Both the position numbers and the translations under genes were made by a program. The notes beneath the pieces are model-generated. The model saw only the letters and a program-made list of their open reading frames with translations, did not search any database and was not told the origin of the DNA. Below are positions 1 through 8,652 of a DNA stretch of 64,000 nt, piece by piece. The stretch comes from Polynucleobacter sp. AP-Sving-400A-A2 (GTDB taxonomy: Bacteria; Pseudomonadota; Gammaproteobacteria; Burkholderiales; Burkholderiaceae): positions 558,001 through 622,000 of the forward strand of contig NZ_CP061312.1 in assembly GCF_018688155.1 (NCBI RefSeq), written 5' to 3'. Positions within the stretch are counted from its first letter, which is position 1. Each line of letters opens with the position of its first letter.

Positions 1-1585
1 GAACGTTACGAGCACTCTTAGGCCCGCTACAGTCTCCAGAATCAATTAGGCGATGGTTGATATATACCCCATCAGTAGTCGTCATACCAACACGTAAGCC
101 AGTCTCATTGAGTAAATGAGAAATAAGGCGAACAGTAGTTGTTTTGCCATTGGTTCCAGTGACTGCCACAACTGGAATTCTGCCATCCTCGCCAAGCGGG
201 TACATTGTGTTGATGATGTCTTCGCCTACAGGACGGCTCTTGCCGTAGGAAGGCTTGAGATGCATACGTAGGCCAGGAGCAGCATTGACTTCAACGATAC
301 CGCCGCCTTGACTCTCTAAAGGCTTATAAATTGCCTCGCACAAAATGTCGACACCAGCGATGTCTAATCCAATCATTTGCGCAGCAGCGATAGCGCTGGC
401 TGCAACATCAGGATGGACGTCATCAGTCACATCGGTAGCCGTACCACCAGTGCTGAGATTGGCGTTATTGCGCAAGAGAACGCGTTCGCCAGTGTTGGGT
501 ATATGTTGCGGGCTGAGACCGTTACTAGCTAAATGTGCAAGAGCAATGTCATCAAAGCGAATCTTGGTTAATGCGGTTGCGTGACCATCGCCGCGCAATG
601 GATTTTTATTTTCCAGCTCAACCAGTTCAGCGACGCTATGCTTGCCATCTCCTACTACTTGTGCAGGCTCGCGCCGCGCCGCGGCGGATAAGCGATTACC
701 TACCACGAGCAAGCGATAGTCCGCGCCAGGTAAGTAGCGTTCGACTATGGTTTCCCGGCCAAAAGCCTGGGTGACTACAAAGCCAGTACGCACTTCTGCT
801 TCCGTTTGAATATTGGCAACGACACCTTTACCTTGATTGCCATCCTTGGGCTTGAGCACAATAGGGCCACCAATTTTTTGGGCGGCACGCCATGCATCAT
901 CTGCGGTAGTGACTACTTCACCAGTTGGAACGGATACTCCTGCAGCCGCTAGAAGATTTTTAGTGAGCTCTTTATCTTGTGCAATCGCCTCGGCTATCGC
1001 ACTAGTGTCGCTAGTCTCAGCAGCTTGGATACGTTTTTGTTTGCTACCCCAGCCAAACTGCACCATGCTGCCCTCAGTCATACGGCGATAGGGGATGTTT
1101 CTTTGTACTGCAGCATCAACAATGGAGCCAGTACTCGGTCCTAGGCGCACATCTTCATACAGGGCTTCTAGCTCTGATAGAGCGGCCGCTAAATCAAATG
1201 GCACATCATTGAGCGTTGCCTGAATTAAGGCAAAGGCAAAGTCAAAAGCCATACGCCCGACAACTTCTTCGGTGTACTCTACGACGACTTGATATACACC
1301 TACGTCAATAGTTTGTACCGAGCGGCTAAAAGTGACTGGACAACCTGCTTGTGATTGAAGACCTAAAGCAGCATGTTCTAGCGCGTGTGCTAGGGAGAGA
1401 GTTTCATTTTGCCCACCGCGACGCATACTGCCTAATTGCGGAAAGCGCTCACGAATCTTGATTTCAAATTCGGGAATCAGATCAATTGAACGTTCTGATT
1501 CCTCGCAAGACACAATAGCCTCTAAAGCGGTATGGCGGCTCCATAAATTTGGGCCACGCAACATGCGAATACGGGTGATATCCAA
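1..1585 (-). CDS. cphA: Cyanophycin synthetase CphA (3' part missing)
   Basis: Makes cyanophycin, the Asp-backbone/Arg side-chain nitrogen and carbon reserve, by ATP-dependent addition of Asp and Arg in the cytoplasm. About 528 residues are inside the window; the C-terminus lies beyond base 1. Visible are the N-terminal family motif RGPNLWSRHT, an ATP-grasp domain (roughly residues 200-470, with DVTDDVHPDV and EVNAAPGLRMHLKP), and the start of the Mur-ligase domain with a canonical P-loop GTNGKTTT. The reading frame follows the stop of the upstream paralogue directly: TAA at 1588-1586, then TTG at 1585-1583. That TTG gives a start (MDITRIRMLRGPNLW) matching the family's usual N-terminus; the first ATG, at 1564, would begin right at the conserved motif. 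Same operon as the paralogue upstream. Identification is firm, the start less so. Confidence 0.93.
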   Translation of the reverse strand, partial: MDITRIRMLRGPNLWSRHTALEAIVSCEESERSIDLIPEFEIKIRERFPQLGSMRRGGQNETLSLAHALEHAALGLQSQAGCPVTFSRSVQTIDVGVYQVVVEYTEEVVGRMAFDFAFALIQATLNDVPFDLAAALSELEALYEDVRLGPSTGSIVDAAVQRNIPYRRMTEGSMVQFGWGSKQKRIQAAETSDTSAIAEAIAQDKELTKNLLAAAGVSVPTGEVVTTADDAWRAAQKIGGPIVLKPKDGNQGKGVVANIQTEAEVRTGFVVTQAFGRETIVERYLPGADYRLLVVGNRLSAAARREPAQVVGDGKHSVAELVELENKNPLRGDGHATALTKIRFDDIALAHLASNGLSPQHIPNTGERVLLRNNANLSTGGTATDVTDDVHPDVAASAIAAAQMIGLDIAGVDILCEAIYKPLESQGGGIVEVNAAPGLRMHLKPSYGKSRPVGEDIINTMYPLGEDGRIPVVAVTGTNGKTTTVRLISHLLNETGLRVGMTTTDGVYINHRLIDSGDCSGPKSARNV

Positions 1586-3808
1586 TTAAGCCCCTACTGG
1601 AATGCTCGCGTCAGAAACAAAAGTTTCAGCACCAGCTTCGATAACGTTGAAAGGAATATCTAAGGCCCAAGCTGCAGCAATTGCGGCGCCAAGATTTAAT
1701 GGTTTCCATGGCTCACTGGCGCTAGGCTCAGAGTTATGCGGGACTGGAATACTCTTCTGATCCTGCTCAGCAGACTTTAGAGTAATTTGTTGATTACCGA
1801 TCATCACGACACGACCACCATTTTTAAGGTGCTCTTGTGCAATAGGGGATGTCGAGTCTTGGGTAAAGAAAATAACTTCGCCGTCACAGAGTTCCGCCAT
1901 GCTGGCTACCATGGGATCATCTGCATTAAGAACAGCCACTCCCGTCGGTAGCACTACATCTACTTGAGTTCTGACGATACTGAACACTTGGTCTTCATCG
2001 TAGATAGCGTATTGGGGAAAGTTAGCTTTTGGATCTACGTTTAATACAACACCTACTTGGCAGCGGTCGTAAGCTAATCCCTCTATCAGCATAGATAGAT
2101 TGTTATTTTCAATCACGGCCGCCTCAACTGCACGATTCAGTAAAGTACGGCGGGCATTTTCCCAGTTAGCAGCATTGCTCTTTTGAATTGAGCGATGACC
2201 AAAAAATAAACCCTTGCTGCAAGAAAGACCGACATATAAATTCGTGAGTCGCAAGAAGTGGGCAATCATTTCAGCTACAGGGGTTTTGCCGCGAGCACCA
2301 CAAACTCCCACTACAGGGATACGGAAATCAGCTCCCGGCGGGAAGAGGTGGTTGGCGATCTCTTTGCCGACCGGTTGAGGTTTGCCACTGGCAGGTTTTA
2401 AGTGCATCAATAAGCCAGGCCCAGCATTGACTTCAACAATGGCTGCATTCTGCTCATGTAGTGGTTTGCTAATATCCTGCGCAACCAGATCGACGCCAGC
2501 AATTTCCAATCCCACTACGCGCGCAGCGAGAGCAACTTGACTGGCTACATCTGGATGAACTAAGTCGGTGACATCAAAGGCGACATTGCCATTGCTTTGA
2601 ATCAGTACTTTTTGATCCAAAGCCGGAACACTGGTGCCGCTTAAATTTTGGCGCACAAGTTCTAACTCCACTGCAGAGTCAATGCGCACTGGGTTGAGTG
2701 GGCATTCTTCAGTTCTGCCGCGACGTGGATCGGAGTTAATCTGAATTTGAATTAACTCAAGAACAGAATGCTGGTTATCACCAGTAACCCAAATAGTCTC
2801 ACCTTTGGCGGCTGCAACTACTTTGTTGCCAACTACTAGCAGACGATGCTCATCACCCAGAATGTGTCGCTCTACTAAAACTTCGCTACCTTCATCGATT
2901 GCAACAGCATAGGCCGCTTCAATTTCTTGTTGGGTGAAAAGGTTGATAAATACACCACGCCCGTGATTGCCGTCGATTGGTTTGACTACGACTGGTAAAC
3001 CGATATCTTGAGCCGCTTCCCATGCATCATCAGGACTGGTAACGGTGCGACCCTCAGGGGTCGGAACTCCGGCGCTAGCAAGAAGGCTCTTCGTGAGATC
3101 TTTATCTCGAGAAATCGTTTCAGCGATAGCGCTCGTTTGATCGGTTTCTGCTGTCCAGATACGACGCTGCTTAGCGCCATAACCAAGTTGTACTAAATTA
3201 CCCTCAGAGAGTCGGATAGAGGGGATGCCCCGCTCTTCGGCTGCATTAACGATACAGGCGGTGCTGGGGCCAAGTAATAGATCATCTCCGAGCTCACGTA
3301 GCTCTTCAAGAATGCTGGCAACTAGTGCGACAGGATCTTTGGTGTCCTGCGCTAGAGCAAGATATAAATCGCGAGCGTATTTGAGTGCAGTGAGTGTTAC
3401 TTCTTCATTGATTGCGCTCACCATGACTTTGTAAACACCGCGACGATCACCGTCACGGGCTTTACCAAAGCCGCCGGGGATGCCGGCTAAATTTTGTAAT
3501 TCCAGGGTAAGGTGCTCAAGGATGTGAGCAGGCCAAGTGCCTTCCTCAACTCTTTTGAGAAATCCGCCAGCTTCACCATAGCTGCAGCGATGCTCTTGAA
3601 GGCTGGGAAGCGCCCGAACAAGTCGGTCATAAAACCCAGGGATGAGATTGGAAGGGAAATCTTCTAATTCACCAATATCGAGCCAAACTTCAATAACGGG
3701 ATGGTAAGTCCACATGTTGGGGCCGCGAAGATGCTTGACACTCAAGATCTCAATGGTTTTATCTAGTAATTGGGGCATGTGTGGAGTGGGGGATTTCAGC
3801 GCCAACAT
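1586..3808 (-). CDS. CphA-like paralogue (cyanophycin synthetase family, divergent Mur domain)
   Basis: A 740-residue member of the cyanophycin synthetase family, immediately upstream of cphA and probably co-transcribed. It has the N-terminal motif RGPNMWTYHP (about residues 28-37), an ATP-grasp domain (about 220-480; DVTDLVHPDV, EVNAGPGLLMHLKP) and a Mur-ligase-like domain with P-loop GARGKTP (about 504-510) and NADD (628-631). Where CphA-type enzymes normally carry an E-[TV]-ARGGILR segment before GLAYDRC, this protein has ENNNLSMLI (567-575), so the Mur half is altered although the P-loop Lys and Thr remain. Paired CphA genes are known in betaproteobacteria, the second often being the less active or uncharacterised one. 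It may assist CphA, prime chains or act on a different building block; this is inference. The start is uncertain: ATG at 3808 or at 3778, neither with a clear ribosome binding site. Confidence 0.85.
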   Translation of the reverse strand: MLALKSPTPHMPQLLDKTIEILSVKHLRGPNMWTYHPVIEVWLDIGELEDFPSNLIPGFYDRLVRALPSLQEHRCSYGEAGGFLKRVEEGTWPAHILEHLTLELQNLAGIPGGFGKARDGDRRGVYKVMVSAINEEVTLTALKYARDLYLALAQDTKDPVALVASILEELRELGDDLLLGPSTACIVNAAEERGIPSIRLSEGNLVQLGYGAKQRRIWTAETDQTSAIAETISRDKDLTKSLLASAGVPTPEGRTVTSPDDAWEAAQDIGLPVVVKPIDGNHGRGVFINLFTQQEIEAAYAVAIDEGSEVLVERHILGDEHRLLVVGNKVVAAAKGETIWVTGDNQHSVLELIQIQINSDPRRGRTEECPLNPVRIDSAVELELVRQNLSGTSVPALDQKVLIQSNGNVAFDVTDLVHPDVASQVALAARVVGLEIAGVDLVAQDISKPLHEQNAAIVEVNAGPGLLMHLKPASGKPQPVGKEIANHLFPPGADFRIPVVGVCGARGKTPVAEMIAHFLRLTNLYVGLSCSKGLFFGHRSIQKSNAANWENARRTLLNRAVEAAVIENNNLSMLIEGLAYDRCQVGVVLNVDPKANFPQYAIYDEDQVFSIVRTQVDVVLPTGVAVLNADDPMVASMAELCDGEVIFFTQDSTSPIAQEHLKNGGRVVMIGNQQITLKSAEQDQKSIPVPHNSEPSASEPWKPLNLGAAIAAAWALDIPFNVIEAGAETFVSDASIPVGA

Positions 3809-3988
3809 AGAAAAAGGTGGCGGAGATGTCTCAGACTGTCTCTCTGGTTCTAGTAATTATTCAAAATCCACAAAATTAGCAAAAATGCATAAAAAAGCCT
3901 GCTTCGCCAATTTAACGGCTTTCTACCCACTAAAGTTGACAGTATTACTAAATCTTAAAAATCTAGCTCCACTATACTTTTAAGACTA
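3809..3988. promoter_or_regulatory. Divergent promoter region between cphA paralogue and ABC transporter
   Basis: 180 bases between divergent genes. A perfect -35 hexamer TTGACA lies at 3936-3941 on the plus strand. A good -10-like TATACT lies at 3973-3978, but the spacing between them (31) is too long for one promoter, and what lies 17 bases after TTGACA is poor. The region is AT-rich and must hold both promoters, but the exact elements cannot be assigned by eye. Confidence 0.35.
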
Positions 3989-6331
3989 ATGAAGCCAGAA
4001 ATTTCCCCATCCGCTCCCCCGTTGCCAGGTCATTGGGCTAGCGTTTTAGAAGCTCCCGAATTCCCAGTAAAAGACCTCAACTCCATACTGGCATGGGTTG
4101 AGCTTGATCTCGACGGTGAAATGCGCTTTGAGAAAAGCCTACTTTGTTTGATTCCTGGGGGTCTATTTTGGAGTGACGGCACTCATTCAGAATTCTGGCC
4201 TGCTAGCTCTGGAGCTCATCTTTTGCATGGTGATCACGCCGGAGTAGGGCATCTTAAACTGGAATCTGAGACTAGCCTGCTACGACTCTGGTACTTCACG
4301 CTGGCTGTCAACCCTCAGGTATTGCGCCTACAGAGTAGTTTTAGGCAATTAATCAGGGGTGATCAGCTTAGTCAGGATCCCGAGGCTTCTGAATACGATA
4401 AACAAGTTTGCCCGGTATGTTTAAGTCCCAAGCCTGCTAACTCAGACGCTTGTCCAACTTGCGATCCAGAGGAAGATGCCCCTCCATCGACTTGGACTTT
4501 ATTTAAGTTGTGGCGCTTTGCACGCCCCTATAAAAAAGAGCTTTTGTTAGGCTTTGTTCTGACCTTACTGTCAACCGGTGCCACACTGATTCCCCCTTAC
4601 TTGACGATGCCTTTAATGGACCATGTATTGATTCCGTATGAAAAAGGCAATCCGATTGATTTTGATTTAGCTAGCAAATACCTCGTCGCTTTATTTGCTG
4701 CAGCAATTGTTGCTTGGGGCCTTGGTTGGTGGAAAACCTACTTGCTCGCATTGGTGAGTGAGCGCATCGGCGCAGATCTGCGCAATACGACTTTTGAGCA
4801 TTTGCTCAAATTGTCCTTAGAGTATTTCGGTGGCAAAAGAACTGGCGACTTGATTGCACGTATTGGCGCTGAGACAGATCGTATCTGCGTATTCTTATCT
4901 TTGTACGCTTTGGATTTCATAACCGATGTCATCATGATTACGATGACGGCAGCAATCTTGGTGTCGATCGATCCTTTGCTTGCACTGGTTACTTTGGCGC
5001 CATTGCCATTTATTGTGTGGATGATTCATGTAGTGCGCGACAAGTTGCGATTTGGTTTTGAAAAGATTGATCGCGTTTGGTCTGAAGTAACCAATATCTT
5101 GACTGACACGATTCCAGGGATTCGGGTAGTCAAAGCCTTTGCCCAAGAGGACCGTGAACTCAAGCGCTTTGTTGATTCCAATAAACACAATTTGCAAATT
5201 AATGATCGCGTCAATCGCGTCTGGGGATTATTTTCCCCAACAGTAACGCTGTTAACAGAAACCGGCCTCCTCGTAGTGTGGGGATTTGGTATTTGGCAGG
5301 TTGCGCATCAAAAGGTCACTGTTGGTGTGTTAATTGCCTTCTTGGCCTACATTGGGCGCTTCTACATTCGACTCGATTCAATGAGTCGCATTGTTTCGCA
5401 TACGCAAAAAGCTGCGGCTGGGGCTAAGCGTATTTTTGATATTTTGGATCACGTATCGAGTGTTCCTGAGCCCATCAACCCAGCGCCTTTGGGTGCAGTG
5501 AAGGGCCACATCTCCCTGCGGGGCGTGGGTTTCCGCTACGGCAACCGTGCGGTTACTAAAGGAATCGATCTAGATATTGCCCCTGGAGAGATGATTGGTT
5601 TAGTGGGTCATAGCGGCTCTGGCAAGAGCACTTTGGTGAACTTGATTTGCCGCTTCTATGATGTGAGTGCTGGTTCGATTAGCTTAGATGGACGCGACAT
5701 TCGTAGTATCAGAATTGCTGACTATCGCAAGCGTATTGGTTTAGTTTTGCAAGAGCCATTTTTATTCTTTGGCACGATTGCAGAGAATATTGCTTACGGA
5801 AAGCCAGACGCTACTCGCGAGGAAGTTATTGAAGCGGCGCGCGCTGCACATGCGCATGAATTTATTCTTCGCTTACCACTGGGTTATGACTCATTAGTAG
5901 GTGAGCGTGGTCAATCCCTTTCTGGTGGTGAGCGTCAGCGTATTTCTATCGCGCGTGCGCTATTGATTAATCCCAGCATTCTGATTTTGGATGAAGCCAC
6001 ATCATCCGTAGACACCACCACTGAAAAAGAAATTCAGCGCGCTTTAGATAACTTGGTTAAGGGCCGCACTACGATTGCGATTGCCCATCGCCTCTCTACT
6101 TTAAGAAAAGCAGACCGCTTGGTCGTGCTTGATAAAGGTGAGATCGTAGAGATTGGGTCGCATGATGAGTTGATGGATGCGCAGGGCGCTTACTACGCCT
6201 TGTATCAAGCTCAATTACGCCACGCTGCAGAGCTAGTTGAAGGCGCTGCTATTGGTGAAAGCATTGACGAGATTGAGCGCAAAGAAGAAGGCTTACAAGT
6301 CATTACCAAAGCAACTGGGGGCGGTTTATGA
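3989..6331 (+). CDS. Cyanophycin-associated ABC exporter (fused TM and ATPase domains)
   Basis: A 780-residue half-transporter of the MsbA/LmrA-like exporter type. Order of parts: an unfamiliar N-terminal domain (1-135), a four-cysteine zinc-ribbon-like linker (CPVC at 141-144, CPTC at 155-158), a six-helix transmembrane domain (about 180-480) and a nucleotide-binding domain with Walker A GHSGSGKST (540-548), signature LSGGERQ (644-650) and Walker B ILILDEA (664-670). It probably works as a homodimer in the inner membrane. Its stop overlaps the start of the DUF1854 gene (ATGA), implying translational coupling. This ABC-DUF1854 pair is known beside cphA genes in betaproteobacteria, so a role in cyanophycin metabolism is likely, but the substrate is unknown. 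No strong ribosome binding site precedes the ATG. Confidence 0.88.
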   Translation: MKPEISPSAPPLPGHWASVLEAPEFPVKDLNSILAWVELDLDGEMRFEKSLLCLIPGGLFWSDGTHSEFWPASSGAHLLHGDHAGVGHLKLESETSLLRLWYFTLAVNPQVLRLQSSFRQLIRGDQLSQDPEASEYDKQVCPVCLSPKPANSDACPTCDPEEDAPPSTWTLFKLWRFARPYKKELLLGFVLTLLSTGATLIPPYLTMPLMDHVLIPYEKGNPIDFDLASKYLVALFAAAIVAWGLGWWKTYLLALVSERIGADLRNTTFEHLLKLSLEYFGGKRTGDLIARIGAETDRICVFLSLYALDFITDVIMITMTAAILVSIDPLLALVTLAPLPFIVWMIHVVRDKLRFGFEKIDRVWSEVTNILTDTIPGIRVVKAFAQEDRELKRFVDSNKHNLQINDRVNRVWGLFSPTVTLLTETGLLVVWGFGIWQVAHQKVTVGVLIAFLAYIGRFYIRLDSMSRIVSHTQKAAAGAKRIFDILDHVSSVPEPINPAPLGAVKGHISLRGVGFRYGNRAVTKGIDLDIAPGEMIGLVGHSGSGKSTLVNLICRFYDVSAGSISLDGRDIRSIRIADYRKRIGLVLQEPFLFFGTIAENIAYGKPDATREEVIEAARAAHAHEFILRLPLGYDSLVGERGQSLSGGERQRISIARALLINPSILILDEATSSVDTTTEKEIQRALDNLVKGRTTIAIAHRLSTLRKADRLVVLDKGEIVEIGSHDELMDAQGAYYALYQAQLRHAAELVEGAAIGESIDEIERKEEGLQVITKATGGGL

Positions 6332-6804
6332 GCCAGCATCAACAGTCGCACACATTAGAACGCGATGCGCTTGGTCGATTGGTATTCATCGATGCAGCTG
6401 GAACTCACCATGTTGGCGTTTATCCAGTCAGGGCATTCCCGATTACCGCGCCAGGCGACGGAATCTCGATCATGGATCAGTCGGGCAAAGAGTTGTGCTG
6501 GTTTGACGGTATCACCACAATTCCTAAAGGCGAGTTAGCGCTGATTGAAGAAGAACTGGCCACTCGCGAGTTCATGCCTATGATTGAAAAAATCACCAAG
6601 GTATCTACTTTTGCAACCCCAAGTATTTGGGATATCGAAACTGATCGTGGCCTCACCAGGATTCGTCTCAAAGGCGAGGAAGATATTCGCCGCATAGCTG
6701 GTAATACACTTCTGATTGCCGACTCCAATGGGCTACAATTTTTGATTAAAGATTCCACTCAGCTAGACAAGGTTAGTAAGAAGCTTTTGGATCGATTCCG
6801 TTAG
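6328..6804 (+). CDS. DUF1854 family protein, cyanophycin-associated
   Basis: A 158-residue soluble protein of the DUF1854 family, seen in the strings DALGRLVFIDAAGTH, VYPVRAFPITAPGDGISI and FMPMIEKITKVSTFATPSIWD. No signal peptide or membrane segment. It starts inside the stop of the ABC exporter (ATGA at 6328-6331), so the two are almost certainly made together. The biochemical function is not established. Its fixed partnership with the exporter and cphA suggests an accessory or regulatory subunit of that transporter, which is inference from context. Confidence 0.85.
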   Translation: MSQHQQSHTLERDALGRLVFIDAAGTHHVGVYPVRAFPITAPGDGISIMDQSGKELCWFDGITTIPKGELALIEEELATREFMPMIEKITKVSTFATPSIWDIETDRGLTRIRLKGEEDIRRIAGNTLLIADSNGLQFLIKDSTQLDKVSKKLLDRFR

Positions 6805-6829
6805 GAGTTAACCCCTGCAAAATTCGTAC

Positions 6830-6863
6830 TAGGGTAAGCACTAGGTAACTAGTGTTATCCCTA
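6830..6863. repeat. Imperfect inverted repeat downstream of DUF1854 gene
   Basis: Two 15-base arms (6830-6844 and 6849-6863) pair around a GTAA loop with a short internal mismatch. No T-run follows, so it is not a textbook terminator. It could end the exporter operon inefficiently or act as an mRNA 3' stabiliser. Confidence 0.4.
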
Positions 6864-6925
6864 ACCATCCATTTAATAATTGTTGATAAGAGTCAAGTGC
6901 ACTCTCCTCAGATTAGGTAAAAATC

Positions 6926-6956
6926 TTGACATAACAAATAAAAGCCAAAGTAATAT
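6926..6956 (+). promoter_or_regulatory. Likely sigma-70 promoter of tctC
   Basis: A perfect TTGACA (6926-6931) and a TAATAT -10 (6951-6956) are separated by 19 bases, slightly long. They sit 32 bases before the tctC ATG. Seen by eye only. Confidence 0.5.
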
Positions 6957-6987
6957 TGGTATTCAAATTTTTTTTGGAGGAGCGTTC

Positions 6988-7992
6988 ATGAAGATGAAGT
7001 TAAAAGGGGCATTGATTTCCACCGCATTAGCCCTCGGTGTTACAAGTGTTTCACCTGCGTTCGCTGCATGGGAGCCGACTAAGCCAGTTGAGTTCATCAT
7101 TCCTGCAGGCCCTGGCGGTGGTGCTGACCAAATGGCCCGCATGATCCAAGGCATTATTACCAAAAATAACCTGATGAAGCAGGCTGTAATTCCTGTGAAC
7201 AAGGGTGCTGGTGCTGGAGCTGAAGGATTCTTAGCGATGAAAGAAGCTAAGGGAGATCCAAATAAAATCGTGATTACTCTCTCGAACTTGTTTACAACTC
7301 CATTAGCAACTGGCGTGCCATTTAATTGGCAGGACATTACTCCTGTAGCGATGTTGGCCCTTGACCAATTTGTTTTATGGGATAACGCTGACAAGCCTTA
7401 CAAAACAGCCAAAGAATATATTGATGCCGCTAAAGCAGCTGGCCCAGGTAAATTCAAGATGGGTGGCACTGGCTCTAAGCAAGAAGATCAGATCATTACT
7501 GTTGCACTTGAAAAAGCAACTGGTGCTAAGTTCACCTACATCCCATTCAAAGGGGGTGGCGACGTTGCTGTTCAGCTCGTAGGTAATCACATTGATTCAT
7601 CAGTGAACAACCCTATTGAAGCAGTAGCGCAATGGCGTGCTAACAAGTTGCGTGCATTGTGTGTATTTGATGACACACGCATGCCTTACAAAGAAAAAGT
7701 TACCGACACTATGTCATGGTATGACGTACCTACCTGTAACGAGGCAGGTGTAAAAACTGACTACGTGATGCTGCGCGGTATTTTCATGGCTCCAGGCGTA
7801 ACTCAAGAGCAAGTTGATTTTTATATCGATTTGTTCAAAAAAGTACGCGCCACACCAGAGTGGAAAAAGTTTATGGCTGATGGCGCATTCAATCAGACAT
7901 TTATGACTGGTAAAGAGTTTAGAAATTGGCTTACATTAAATGAAGCTTTGCATAAGCAGTTAATGGTTGAGGCTGGTTTCTTGGCTAAGTAA
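6988..7992 (+). CDS. tctC: Tripartite tricarboxylate transporter substrate-binding protein (TctC/Bug family)
   Basis: Periplasmic receptor for a small organic acid, handing it to the TctAB membrane channel. From the ATG at 6988, which has an excellent ribosome binding site (TGGAGGAG at 6975-6982), it is 334 residues. An open frame from 6880 adds 36 residues that would bury the signal peptide, so that start is rejected. The N-terminus is a Sec signal peptide (KLKGALISTALALGV, cleavage after AFA) followed by the family motif KPVEFIIPAGPGGGADQMAR. The genes for the TctB and TctA subunits follow on the same strand, after an intrinsic terminator that probably sets a high receptor-to-channel ratio. 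The ligand (citrate, other di- or tricarboxylates, or an aromatic acid) cannot be read from sequence. Confidence 0.9.
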   Translation: MKMKLKGALISTALALGVTSVSPAFAAWEPTKPVEFIIPAGPGGGADQMARMIQGIITKNNLMKQAVIPVNKGAGAGAEGFLAMKEAKGDPNKIVITLSNLFTTPLATGVPFNWQDITPVAMLALDQFVLWDNADKPYKTAKEYIDAAKAAGPGKFKMGGTGSKQEDQIITVALEKATGAKFTYIPFKGGGDVAVQLVGNHIDSSVNNPIEAVAQWRANKLRALCVFDDTRMPYKEKVTDTMSWYDVPTCNEAGVKTDYVMLRGIFMAPGVTQEQVDFYIDLFKKVRATPEWKKFMADGAFNQTFMTGKEFRNWLTLNEALHKQLMVEAGFLAK

Positions 7993-8005
7993 TTTTCGAG
8001 AAACT

Positions 8006-8039
8006 AAATAGGACCCCGCTAGTAAGGGGTCCTATTTCT
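8006..8039 (+). terminator. Intrinsic terminator/attenuator between tctC and tctB
   Basis: GGACCCC (8011-8017) pairs with GGGGTCC (8026-8032), the stem extended on both sides by A-T pairs, followed by a short T-rich tract. It lies inside the tct operon and would reduce read-through from tctC into tctBA. Confidence 0.75.
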
Positions 8040-8080
8040 TAAGTACTTCTGTTTATTAAATTTATTAAAAAAGTATAAAA

Positions 8081-8608
8081 ATGTCTGAACATAAAAATAA
8101 TACAAATCAAGACTCAGTGATTGGTGTGAGAATGATGGATATCGTTACCTCTATCGCATTCCTGGCTCTAGGCCTGACTGTAATGATTGGTAGTCTAAAG
8201 CTGGGTGCTAGCTGGGGGGTCGATGGTCCAGAGGCTGGTTACTTCCCTTTCTACATCAGCTTGATCATCATGATCTCTAGTGCAATTACTTTGTATCAAG
8301 TTGCAGTTGTGAATAAGAATAAGAAAACAGAATCGTTTGTTGACAGAGAGCCTTCTAGGCAGGTGATGGCAGTGTTGTTGCCAGCGATTGTGTTTGTTCT
8401 AGGTGTGCAGTTGATTGGTATTTATGTTGCTTCAGCCATCTACATCGCCATCTTCATGGTTTGGTTGGGAAAATACCCAATCTGGAAAGCGGTTGCTGTA
8501 TCTGTTGGAGTGAGTGCTGCCCTCTACCTCATGTTCGAATACTGGTTCCAAGTTCCATTGCCACATGGCTCATGGTTCAATCCGCTTGAGTTCATTGGCG
8601 TGCAATAA
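8081..8608 (+). CDS. tctB: Tripartite tricarboxylate transporter small membrane subunit (TctB)
   Basis: A 175-residue inner membrane protein of the TctB (DUF1468) family, with about four to five hydrophobic helices (for example residues 20-40, 62-80, 100-140 and 147-160) and the characteristic GPEAGYFPFYISLI stretch near residue 47. It forms the small subunit of the TctABC secondary transporter with the large subunit encoded 44 bases downstream. The start follows an A-rich region without a clear Shine-Dalgarno. Function is inferred from family and gene order. Confidence 0.88.
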   Translation: MSEHKNNTNQDSVIGVRMMDIVTSIAFLALGLTVMIGSLKLGASWGVDGPEAGYFPFYISLIIMISSAITLYQVAVVNKNKKTESFVDREPSRQVMAVLLPAIVFVLGVQLIGIYVASAIYIAIFMVWLGKYPIWKAVAVSVGVSAALYLMFEYWFQVPLPHGSWFNPLEFIGVQ

Positions 8609-8652
8609 AAAACAATAATTATTAAAAAAGATTAGAAAAGAAGGAGTCCAAG

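Noticed and set aside
345..1091. Plus-strand frames of about 80 codons
   Set aside because: Antisense to cphA, overlapping each other, no family resemblance.
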